From Phytoactinopolyspora endophytica (GTDB lineage: Bacteria > Actinomycetota > Actinomycetes > Jiangellales > Jiangellaceae): a stretch of DNA of 6,510 nucleotides. Of this stretch, positions 1 to 6,183 are shown piece after piece (positions within the stretch are counted from its first letter, which is position 1; the number at the start of each line of letters is the position of its first letter). A model generated the notes under the pieces. The model did no database searches. It had not been told where the DNA came from and saw nothing but the letters and a program-made list of their open reading frames with translations. The stretch lies in contig NZ_ML142855.1 in assembly GCF_004138495.1 (NCBI RefSeq), forward strand, positions 93,176 through 99,685, in the 5' to 3' direction. The position numbers and the translations under genes are program-made.

Positions 1-152
1 CCGGGGGCGTGGTGATCGCCGAGCATGCGGACGAACAGGGGGAGTCGGCCCCTGCGGTGTTCGCCGGCACTGGCAGGTGGTCCGACGTCGCCGATCACCT
101 CGACCTCAACGAGCGGCCGCGCTACGTCACCGCCCGGCTGGCAGCCGGGTGA
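1..152 (+). CDS. prmC: PrmC (HemK) release-factor glutamine methyltransferase, C-terminal end only
   Basis: Partial gene entering from the left edge, read in the frame starting at base 3 and ending at TGA 150-152. PrmC transfers a methyl group from SAM to the glutamine of the GGQ motif in peptide-chain release factors RF1/RF2, in the cytoplasm. Only about 49 residues are visible. They fit the end of the Rossmann-type methyltransferase domain: a strand with the EH pair (VVIAEHADEQG), then GRWSDVADHLDLNERPRYVTAR, i.e. the family's W-x-x-V-x-x-H-x-DL-x-x-RPR-x-V-x-AR ending. The SAM-binding and NPPY motifs lie outside the window. prmC directly before a YrdC-family gene is standard actinobacterial gene order, which supports the call. 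The stop is followed by a tandem copy of the 8-mer ccgggtga (145-152 and 153-160), so a second TGA lies 8 bases on, in another frame. Confidence 0.88.
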   Translation, partial: GGVVIAEHADEQGESAPAVFAGTGRWSDVADHLDLNERPRYVTARLAAG

Positions 153-190
153 CCGGGTGAGCGTTGCTCCTCCACCTCTGCGTGATCCGG

Positions 191-209
191 GTCCGGGGGC
201 GCCCCGGAT
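191..209 (+). terminator. GC-rich hairpin, possible terminator of prmC
   Basis: Bases 192-198 (tccgggg) pair perfectly with 202-208 (ccccgga) around a three-base GCG loop; a G-U pair at 191/209 could add an eighth pair. There is no T tract after it, so it is not a classical intrinsic terminator, but U-less hairpins are often proposed as terminators in high-GC actinobacteria. It lies 39 bases after the prmC stop and immediately before the proposed promoter of the next gene, a sensible place to separate two transcription units. In such GC-rich DNA a chance hairpin is possible. Confidence 0.4.
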
Positions 210-245
210 AGGCAACGGTAGGCGGGACACGGTTAAATACACGGC
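209..245 (+). promoter_or_regulatory. Candidate leaderless promoter for the YrdC-family gene
   Basis: TAGGCA (209-214, four of six bases of TTGACA) is separated by 18 bases from TTAAAT (233-238, four of six bases of TATAAT). The GTG start codon is at 246, only seven bases after the -10 box, so transcription would begin at or next to the start codon. No Shine-Dalgarno sequence lies at a usable distance before the GTG, which fits a leaderless mRNA, common in actinobacteria. The A/T-rich patch gttaaata stands out in its GC-rich surroundings. This is sequence inference only. Confidence 0.42.
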
Positions 246-1409
246 GTGGCCCTGCTCTATGACTGCTCAGACCCGACCAAGCGGACCCGCGGCATGGGTG
301 TGGCCGCGCGTGCGATCAAAGCCGGACGGCTGGTCGTGCTACCTACGGATACGGTCTATGGCGTCGGCGCCGACGCGTTCTCGCCTGATGCGGTGCGCAA
401 ACTGCTCGACGCCAAAGGCCGCGGACCGGACATGCCGGTTCCGGTCCTGGTCGGTTCCGCGGACGCGTGGACCGGCGTAGCGGTCACCAACGAGGCGTCG
501 GAGGCGCTGGCCGCCGTCTTCTGGCCGGGTGGGCTGAGCCTGCTCTGCCACGAGCAGCCGTCGTTGGATTGGAACCTCGGCGACACCGGCGGCACCGTGG
601 TGGTGCGTATGCCGGAGCACGACGTGGCGTTAGAACTGCTGCGAAAGACCGGGCCGATGGGCGTCAGCAGCGCGAACCTGTCCGGTCAGCCGCCCGCGCG
701 GTCGGCCCAGGATGCACGTGAGCAGCTCGGCGATGCGATCGCCGTCTATCTTGAGGCCGGGATGACCGCCGCCGACGTCCCGTCCACGATCGTCGACGTC
801 ACCGGAGAGGTACCGCGGGTGGTGCGTGCCGGCGCGATCAGCCTGGAGCAGCTCCGCGAGGTCGTTCCGGAGATCATCGGCCCTGAGCAGGCCTCGACCG
901 AGGAAACCTCGGCTGAGGAGGCCTCGACCGAGGAGACATCGGCGGCGACCGTGGAGCCGACCGGTACAGCGGCTGAGAAGGCAGCGGACACAGGCGAGCC
1001 CGCGACGGACGACCCGGCCGATGCCGTGACCGCCGAGTCGGCGTCGGGTGCCGGTGACGCCGAGTCCCGGAGCGACGCCGAGGCCGGCGCGGATCAGGGC
1101 GCGGCGAGCGGTCCTGAGGCCGACGATGCTGAGGTCGCCGTGGCTGAGGCTGACGGTTTCGAGATCGGCTCTGAGACCGACGATGTTCATGGCCAGCAGG
1201 CTGAGGACGGAGACTCTGAGGCCGGAGACTCTGAGGCCGGAGACTCTGAGGCCGGAGACTCTGAGGCCGGAGACTCTGAGGCCGGAGACTCTGAGGCCGG
1301 AGACCCTGAGGCCGGCGGCCCTGAGGTCGACGACGCTCAGGTCGACGGATCGCGGGGAAGCACGGATGCGGGCTCGTCGCACACTGCTGACGACACCGTC
1401 GAGAAGTAG
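246..1409 (+). CDS. tsaC: L-threonylcarbamoyladenylate synthase (YrdC/TsaC family) with long acidic repeat tail
   Basis: 387 residues from GTG 246 to TAG 1407-1409. The enzyme uses threonine, bicarbonate and ATP to make threonylcarbamoyl-AMP, the donor for the t6A modification at A37 of tRNAs reading ANN codons. The YrdC domain covers about residues 10-205. Visible family signatures are PTDTVYGVG (33-41), the KxR motif K57-G58-R59, WPGG followed by a strand, GTVVVRMP, SSAN (141-144), PSTIVD (179-184) and the closing VVRAGAI (192-198). Family members with only this domain are about 200-220 residues. The extra 175 residues here do not resemble the Sua5 C-terminal domain: they are acidic, rich in Glu, Asp, Ala, Ser, Thr and Gly, and probably disordered, with repeats at residues 216-235 and 322-361. 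The start is fixed by the family N-terminus and the leaderless-like promoter; I see no usable ribosome site. Function of the domain is well supported; the tail's role is unknown. Confidence 0.93.
   Translation: MALLYDCSDPTKRTRGMGVAARAIKAGRLVVLPTDTVYGVGADAFSPDAVRKLLDAKGRGPDMPVPVLVGSADAWTGVAVTNEASEALAAVFWPGGLSLLCHEQPSLDWNLGDTGGTVVVRMPEHDVALELLRKTGPMGVSSANLSGQPPARSAQDAREQLGDAIAVYLEAGMTAADVPSTIVDVTGEVPRVVRAGAISLEQLREVVPEIIGPEQASTEETSAEEASTEETSAATVEPTGTAAEKAADTGEPATDDPADAVTAESASGAGDAESRSDAEAGADQGAASGPEADDAEVAVAEADGFEIGSETDDVHGQQAEDGDSEAGDSEAGDSEAGDSEAGDSEAGDSEAGDPEAGGPEVDDAQVDGSRGSTDAGSSHTADDTVEK
891..943 (+). repeat. Imperfect 30-bp direct repeat in the acidic tail
   Basis: The unit starting at 891 (gcctcgaccgagga...) recurs at 921 with the same first 14 bases and two mismatches over the first 23; the last part of the second copy diverges. 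It encodes ASTEETSAEE followed by ASTEETSAAT (from residue 216 of the YrdC-family protein). The unit is a multiple of three, so the duplication preserves the frame. It marks the beginning of the low-complexity tail and suggests growth by in-frame duplication. Confidence 0.8.
1209..1328 (+). repeat. 15-bp tandem repeat (ggagactctgaggcc), six perfect plus two degenerate copies
   Basis: Units begin at 1209, 1224, 1239, 1254, 1269 and 1284 and are identical; the seventh (1299-1313) has one change (T to C, making GDPEA) and the eighth (1314-1328) is more diverged (GGPEV). The repeat sits in frame in the YrdC-family gene and encodes GDSEA six times at residues 322-351, then the two variants to residue 361. 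Complete nucleotide identity, including third positions, points to recent expansion by replication slippage or unequal recombination rather than old conserved protein repeats. A change of copy number would alter protein length by five residues without breaking the frame. Confidence 0.97.
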
Positions 1410-1538
1410 GACACCCCGGCGCATGGGACCTCTCGACCTGCGCGACGCCGCGCGCTGCCGGGTGGACCGGCCGGCGCCGGCGGGGCATGGAGCCAACGGG
1501 TGTCGCCCGACGTCCGGATCGAGGGCATGGGCGGGACG

Positions 1539-1551
1539 TAGAGTTGCGAGC
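1539..1551 (+). promoter_or_regulatory. Possible -10 box before the glycosyltransferase gene
   Basis: TAGAGT at 1539-1544 fits the actinobacterial -10 pattern TANNNT and lies in an otherwise unexplained 216-base gap (1410-1625). No convincing -35 box is found 16-18 bases upstream. Transcription would start near 1551, seven bases after the box, right at a GTG (1552) that opens a 30-codon mini-ORF ending inside the next gene. It could drive wecA; the support is weak. Confidence 0.25.
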
Positions 1552-1625
1552 GTGAGCAAGGCCGGCTTGGTACGAGGTACCCGTGCATCGGTGCCGCCCG
1601 TGGGATGGAAAGGTGCTGTCGCCAC

Positions 1626-2738
1626 GTGCGCGAGTACCTGCTGACATTCTTCGTCGCGGCCTCCCTGACCTACCTGGTGGTGGCGTTATGCGGGAGGATC
1701 GCCCACTGGGTGGGCGCGATCCCCCCACCACGCGATCGTGACGTGCACAAAGGCGTCGTGCCTCGTATGGGTGGCGTGGCCATGCTGGTCGGCATGCTCG
1801 GTGCACTGCTGGTGGCCAGCTATCTGCCTCGCATGCGCGATGTGTTCGTGGAGTCCACCGACGCGCAAGCGCTGATCACCGCCGCCATCGTCATCTGCCT
1901 GGTTGGCGTGGCCGATGACATCTGGGACCTGTCGGCGTTGGCGAAGTTCGCCGGGCAGCTTCTGGCCGCGGGGCTGCTCGTCGTTCAAGGCGTGGAACTG
2001 CTGTGGGTGCCGTTGCCGAACGGTGTCTTTACGCTCGATCCCTCGCAACGTGCGTTGCTGACCGTGCTGCTGGTCGTCGGGACCGCGAACGCGGTCAACT
2101 TCATCGACGGGCTGGACGGCTTGGCCGCCGGCGTGGTCGGTATCGGCGCGGCGGCGTTCTTCTCCTACACCTACCTGCTTGCGGTCGAGCAGGGCGACAC
2201 ACGGATGACCACGCCGGCGTTGGTCGCGGTGGTGCTGATGGGCATGTGCGCGGGGTTTCTCCCACACAACGTCTCACCCGCGCGGATTTTCATGGGTGAC
2301 TCAGGGGCGATGCTGCTCGGCCTGCTGCTCGCCGCCGGTTCCATCACGCTCACCGGCCGGTCGGCGAGCCACGAGGTGGAAGAGACCACGTTCCTGCTCG
2401 CGCTGCTGCCACTTATCCTCCCGGCCGCGGTGATCGCCTTGCCCTTCCTGGACATGCTCCTGGCCGTGGTCCGCCGGACGCGGGAAGGACGGATGTTCAA
2501 CTCGCCCGACAAGAAGCATCTGCACCATCGGCTGCGCGAGGTCGGCCACTCGGACGGCCGCGTAGCGGCGATCATGTGGGCGTGGGCAGCGCTTGTGGCC
2601 GGCGGCGTCGTCGCTATCGCGCTCGTCGGTGACTGGACCATCTATGCCTTGCTCGGCGTCGCGATCGTGGTGCTGATCGCGTTCACCACCCGCCGTCCCC
2701 GTCGTCTGTTGCAGCGTCGCACACCGGCCGCCGGGTGA
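1626..2738 (+). CDS. wecA: WecA/Rfe-type polyprenyl-phosphate GlcNAc-1-phosphate transferase
   Basis: Multi-span membrane enzyme of the MraY/WecA/TagO family, 370 residues from GTG 1626. It moves a phospho-sugar (probably GlcNAc-1-phosphate from UDP-GlcNAc) onto decaprenyl or undecaprenyl phosphate on the cytoplasmic face, the first step of a cell-envelope glycan; the mycobacterial homologue Rv1302 starts the arabinogalactan linker. Motifs seen: RDVHKGVVPRMGG near the N-terminus; the Mg-binding Asp pair D97-D98; NAVNFIDGLDGL (155-166) with catalytic-region aspartates D161 and D164; FLPHNVSPARIFMGDSG (211-227); and the HIH-type loop H298-L-HH-R302. About ten hydrophobic helices surround these. 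Start choice: the N-terminus VREYLLTFF resembles streptomycete homologues beginning MREYLLT, and GGAAAGG (1607-1613) precedes GTG 1626, though 12 bases away. ATG 1605 is an in-frame alternative adding seven residues without a ribosome site. Exact sugar substrate cannot be read from sequence. Confidence 0.92.
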   Translation: MREYLLTFFVAASLTYLVVALCGRIAHWVGAIPPPRDRDVHKGVVPRMGGVAMLVGMLGALLVASYLPRMRDVFVESTDAQALITAAIVICLVGVADDIWDLSALAKFAGQLLAAGLLVVQGVELLWVPLPNGVFTLDPSQRALLTVLLVVGTANAVNFIDGLDGLAAGVVGIGAAAFFSYTYLLAVEQGDTRMTTPALVAVVLMGMCAGFLPHNVSPARIFMGDSGAMLLGLLLAAGSITLTGRSASHEVEETTFLLALLPLILPAAVIALPFLDMLLAVVRRTREGRMFNSPDKKHLHHRLREVGHSDGRVAAIMWAWAALVAGGVVAIALVGDWTIYALLGVAIVVLIAFTTRRPRRLLQRRTPAAG

Positions 2739-2824
2739 GTGCCGGCCACCTTGCGTCCTGCACATCGAGCGGCCTGGGCCCCACGTTGCCGGACGCGATA
2801 CGAGGGGCCGTGCGGAAGATCATT

Positions 2825-2862
2825 TAGGCATGGAGCTGGCGCAGCACGTAGGCTGTCTGCCC
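2825..2862 (+). promoter_or_regulatory. Candidate leaderless promoter of the atp operon
   Basis: TAGGCA (2825-2830) is followed after exactly 18 bases by TAGGCT (2849-2854), a good TANNNT -10 box. GTG 2863 lies eight bases after it, the geometry expected for a leaderless mRNA. The -35 hexamer and 18-base spacer are identical to those proposed at 209-238. It is the best promoter candidate in the 124-base gap after wecA and would drive the AtpI-like gene and the downstream atp genes. Its position inside the alternative longer reading frame from ATG 2830 argues against that earlier start. Confidence 0.42.
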
Positions 2863-3378
2863 GTGTCCGAACCCACAACGCCGCCGCCGGGTGTGGCGGC
2901 ATTCTTGGCGCCGATGCGGCGAGTCCTCACCATCACAGGTGTGGGGCTGACGGTTCTGTTGCCAGTGGGTGCGGTCCTCGGATGGGCGCTCGGAGGCTCC
3001 GAGGTCGGCCTGGGGATCCTCCTAGGGCTCGCGATCCCGGCCGCGTTCTTCGGCGCCACTGTACTGACAGGTGTACTGGCCGCCCGGTTGGACAACACCC
3101 GCTTCGTCGGTGTCGTCGTCGGATCGTGGCTGCTCAAGATCATCGTACTGATGGTGATCATGGCATTGGTGAAAGACGCGGAGTTCTTCGATCGGATGGC
3201 GTTCTTCGTCTCGTTCGTCGTCGGCGTCGCCGGGTGGCTGGCCGCCGAAGGGATCGTGGTGCTTCGCACCCGGGTCCCTTACGTCGATGTCTCCGGACAA
3301 AAGCCTCTGACCAGCAAGGACAGTGATAATGTGGCACTGGTTGAGGATGCCGCACAAGGGGAGGCCAGGGGTGTGTGA
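2863..3378 (+). CDS. AtpI-like integral membrane protein of the atp operon (Rv1303 type)
   Basis: 171 residues from GTG 2863 to TGA 3376-3378. The short polar, proline-rich N-terminus (MSEPTTPPPG) leads into four hydrophobic segments at about residues 20-42, 46-74, 80-103 and 112-134, then a hydrophilic C-terminal tail with several acidic residues (140-171). Layout and location (between wecA and atpB) match the poorly conserved ATP synthase protein I gene of actinobacteria. AtpI proteins are thought to assist c-ring or Fo assembly and are not part of the finished enzyme; that role is assigned here by position and topology, not by motif. ATG 2830 is an in-frame alternative (182 residues, start MELAQHVG), but it has no good ribosome site and would overlap the proposed promoter; I prefer 2863. 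The stop touches an in-frame GTG (3375) of the next gene. Confidence 0.8.
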   Translation: MSEPTTPPPGVAAFLAPMRRVLTITGVGLTVLLPVGAVLGWALGGSEVGLGILLGLAIPAAFFGATVLTGVLAARLDNTRFVGVVVGSWLLKIIVLMVIMALVKDAEFFDRMAFFVSFVVGVAGWLAAEGIVVLRTRVPYVDVSGQKPLTSKDSDNVALVEDAAQGEARGV

Positions 3379-3405
3379 GGCACGCCCGTGGGGGCTTGGT
3401 ATGGT
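3377..3405 (+). promoter_or_regulatory. Possible internal extended -10 promoter
   Basis: TATGGT at 3400-3405 is preceded by TGG (3397-3399), i.e. the TGN extended -10 element, and a weak -35 (GAGGCA, 3377-3382) lies 17 bases upstream. The predicted start would be near 3412, a few bases before ATG 3417 of the AtpZ-like gene. It could provide extra transcription of the structural atp genes independent of the AtpI-like gene. The GGGG at 3407-3410 could also be read as a poor ribosome site for the same ATG. Confidence 0.3.
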
Positions 3406-3416
3406 CGGGGCGCCGA

Positions 3417-3692
3417 ATGAGTGAACAGGCACATACTTCCCACGGTGGGGAGGGGATTGTCTGGCACATCATTGGCACCCTGTTCGCCGGGCCACTCCTG
3501 TACGGTCTGCTCGGCTTCGGGGTGGATAGAATCGCTGACGTGTCGTTCGGCGTGCCGACCGGCATAGTCATTGGTTTTGTCCTGTCGGGCTACATCATCT
3601 ATACACGGTATGGCCGGGAAGCTGCCCCGGGCCTCGATCCCAACGGAGAAGACCCTGAGCGCGCTCACGACGACGACCTACCTCGCCGCTGA
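3417..3692 (+). CDS. AtpZ/AtpI-family small membrane protein
   Basis: 91 residues from ATG 3417 to TGA 3690-3692. A polar start (MSEQAHTSHGGEG) is followed by two hydrophobic helices at about residues 14-36 (IVWHIIGTLFAGPLLYGLLGFG) and 48-64, joined by a short loop with VDRIAD, and then RYGRE and a very acidic tail (DPNGEDPERAHDDD). Two helices with a G-x-G-x-D-x-x turn between them, next to atpB, is the usual form of the AtpZ/AtpI family, small accessory proteins linked to Fo assembly or ion supply; the exact role is not established. GTG 3375 is an alternative in-frame start (105 residues) overlapping the previous stop codon, but its extra residues (MRHARGGLVWSGRR) look unlike a protein N-terminus. 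The 3' end contains the ribosome site and start of atpB in another frame. Confidence 0.8.
   Translation: MSEQAHTSHGGEGIVWHIIGTLFAGPLLYGLLGFGVDRIADVSFGVPTGIVIGFVLSGYIIYTRYGREAAPGLDPNGEDPERAHDDDLPRR
3645..3657 (+). promoter_or_regulatory. Ribosome site and probable CTG start of atpB
   Basis: GGAGAAG (3645-3651) is the only good Shine-Dalgarno match near the start of atpB. It is followed, at six bases from the GGAG core, by CTG 3655-3657, which is in frame with atpB. No ATG, GTG or TTG in this frame lies near it; the nearest standard start, ATG 3610, is upstream and has no ribosome site. This decides the preferred atpB start. Confidence 0.5.
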
Positions 3693-4461
3693 GGACGACG
3701 GATTCCACGCTCCGTCGCTGGTGGACTTCTTCCCTCCGGCGATCCTCTTCGAAGACACGATCTTCGAGTTCAACCGTGTCAACCTGGTTCAGCTGATCAT
3801 GACCATTGCGGTCGCGTCGTTCTTCATCATCGCCTTCCGCAATCCCAAAATCGTGCCGAGAGGGATTCAGAATCTCGGCGAGCTGGCCGTCAACTTCGTG
3901 CAGGTCCAGATCATCGACACGATCATGGGCGCCAGCGGCAGGCGTTACCTGCCATACATGGTCACGCTGTTCTTCTTTATCCTGGCGATGAATATCGCCG
4001 GGGTCATCCCGTTCTTGAACCTGGCCGGCACCAGCGTCGTGGCAATCCCGATGATGCTCGCCGTGCTGGCATGGGTGGTATTCAACGCGGCCGGAATTCG
4101 CAAGCACGGCTTCGGCAGCTACATGAAATCCAACCTGTTTCCGCCAGGTGTGCCGAAGCTGATCTATGTTCTGCTGACGCCTATCGAGTTCCTGTCCACA
4201 TTCATCCTGCGGCCGATCACGCTGACCATCCGTCTGCTGGCGAACATGATGGCCGGACACCTGATGCTGGTGCTGTTCTTCTCCGGCGCCAACTACCTGC
4301 TGCTGGACGCCGATACGGTGCTGAAGCCGTTCGGGCTCGGCGCGGTGGCGATGGGTTTCTTCATCACCGCGTTCGAGATCCTCGTCGCCGTCCTGCAGGC
4401 CTATATCTTTACGCTTCTCACCGCGCTCTATATCGCGGGTGCGGAGAGTGAAAGCCACTAA
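3655..4461 (+). CDS. atpB: ATP synthase Fo subunit a
   Basis: Subunit a is the membrane stator that forms the two proton half-channels beside the c-ring. From CTG 3655 it is 268 residues ending at TAA 4459-4461; from ATG 3610 it would be 283. The N-terminus after CTG (MSALTTTTYLAAEDDGFHAP) resembles actinobacterial a subunits, and FFPPAILFED follows as expected. Hydrophobic helices lie near residues 43-62, 98-120, 122-142, 160-185, 187-212 and 225-265. The essential arginine is R193 in TIRLLANMMAGH; H202 and E241 (FEILVAVLQAY) occupy the places of E. coli E219 and H245, the known reciprocal exchange; Q248 matches E. coli Q252. The gene overlaps the previous one by 38 bases (83 with ATG 3610), suggesting coupled translation. 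Identity is certain; only the start is open. Confidence 0.96.
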   Translation: MSALTTTTYLAAEDDGFHAPSLVDFFPPAILFEDTIFEFNRVNLVQLIMTIAVASFFIIAFRNPKIVPRGIQNLGELAVNFVQVQIIDTIMGASGRRYLPYMVTLFFFILAMNIAGVIPFLNLAGTSVVAIPMMLAVLAWVVFNAAGIRKHGFGSYMKSNLFPPGVPKLIYVLLTPIEFLSTFILRPITLTIRLLANMMAGHLMLVLFFSGANYLLLDADTVLKPFGLGAVAMGFFITAFEILVAVLQAYIFTLLTALYIAGAESESH

Positions 4462-5323
<862 letters not shown>

Positions 5324-5324
<1 letters not shown>

Positions 5325-6130
5325 TGTTGGGGTCGAGCCGGACGTCGTTCTCCGCGGCCCGCGAGGCGCTCGGCGAGCGGGAGGTGGCAGGTCAGACTGA
5401 GCTGTCGTCTGAGCTCATCGCCGCGTCCAACGTTCTCGCCGGCGCGTCGGGTCTGCGCAACGCGCTCTCCGATTCGGGCACCGAGAAGGCGTCCCGGGAA
5501 GCGTTGGCGCGGTCGGTCTTCGAGGGCAAGATCGCCTTGGTCGCGATGGAGATCGTCGCCGACGCCGCCGGGCGCCGATGGAACAGCGGCCGCGACCTCG
5601 TCGAAGCCGTCGAAGGGCTCGGCTTCGAAGCCGCGTTGATCTCGGCTGAGGCCGCCGGCAGGCTCGACACGGTCGAGGACGAGCTGTTTCGGATCGACCG
5701 CCTGGTCGCCGGCGACGAGCAACTGCGACAGGCCCTGTCCGATCGGTCCGTCGATGCCCAGAAGAAGTCCGAACTGCTGCACGGCCTGCTCGAGGGCAAG
5801 GTGGACCCGGTCACGCTGGAGCTAGTCCGGCACCTGGTGCAGTACCCGCGCGGCCGTGACCTGGGCAACGCTCTGGCAGCGCTGGTCGAGCAGTCATCGC
5901 GACGTCGGGAGCGGTTGCTGGCGAAGGTGACGGTCGCGGCGCCGATCAGTGCGGACCAGGAGACCAGGTTGGCCGCGGCGCTGGGCCGGATCTACCGTCG
6001 GGATGTGGACGTCCAGTTGGAGGTCGACGCCGAGGTACTCGGTGGCGTCAAGGTCCGCATCGGCGACGAGGTCATCGACGGCAGCGTCGCTCATCGGCTT
6101 GAAGAGATACGCCGGCGGCTGGTCAGCTAG
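5324..6130 (+). CDS. atpH: ATP synthase F1 subunit delta, long actinobacterial form
   Basis: Stator cap joining the b stalk to the top of the alpha3beta3 head (the OSCP equivalent). 268 residues from ATG 5324, overlapping the atpF stop as TGATG, to TAG 6128-6130. E. coli delta is about 177 residues. The extra length is explained by two copies of the helical N-terminal domain: residues 30-98 and 120-188 align with an offset of 90, sharing EL (30/120), LAG or VAG (38/128), LRNALSD and LRQALSD (44/134), EGK (67/157) and GRDL (89/177). The C-terminal domain (about 195-268) has the standard ending LGGVKVRIGDEVIDGSVAHRL (239-259), the family signature. Long delta proteins of roughly this size are usual in actinobacteria, and from memory the mycobacterial b-delta fusion shows a comparable duplication. 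Here the gene is free of atpF. Confidence 0.95.
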
Positions 6131-6172
6131 GCGTAAAACGTAACAATCCACGGGTTTCGAGGACGAAAGAGT

Positions 6173-6177
6173 AGGGA
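6173..6177 (+). promoter_or_regulatory. Ribosome binding site of atpA
   Basis: AGGGA (6173-6177) lies six bases before ATG 6184 and fixes that start. The 53-base atpH-atpA gap is distinctly richer in A (gcgtaaaacgtaacaatcc) than its surroundings, which may keep the initiation region unstructured. Confidence 0.7.
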
Positions 6178-6183
6178 CCAAAG

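Noticed and set aside
1470..1481. 12-base palindrome gccggcgccggc between tsaC and wecA
   Set aside because: Made only of GCC/GGC steps, expected by chance at this GC content; no spacing to a promoter or T tract gives it a role.
630..1625. Long minus-strand frame (331 codons) with SGLRVSGLRVS repeats that resemble a pentapeptide-repeat protein
   Set aside because: It is the antisense of the GDSEA tandem repeat and of the YrdC domain. The + strand frame holds a recognisable enzyme; the minus frame has no family motif outside the repeat, so the resemblance comes from translating a 15-bp repeat.
1048..1644. Plus-strand frame with repeated RPETL units
   Set aside because: Another frame of the same 15-bp repeat, kept open by GC-rich codon structure. 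Only its last 30 codons (from GTG 1552) are discussed as a separate possibility.
2739..3326. 195-codon + frame starting directly after the wecA stop
   Set aside because: Arginine-rich translation typical of an out-of-frame shadow; it overlaps the AtpI-like gene, whose frame gives four clear membrane helices.
6120..6147. Possible internal promoter before atpA (TGGTCA, 16 bases, AACAAT)
   Set aside because: Both boxes match only four of six bases and the A-rich gap is adequately explained as an unstructured ribosome-binding region within the operon.
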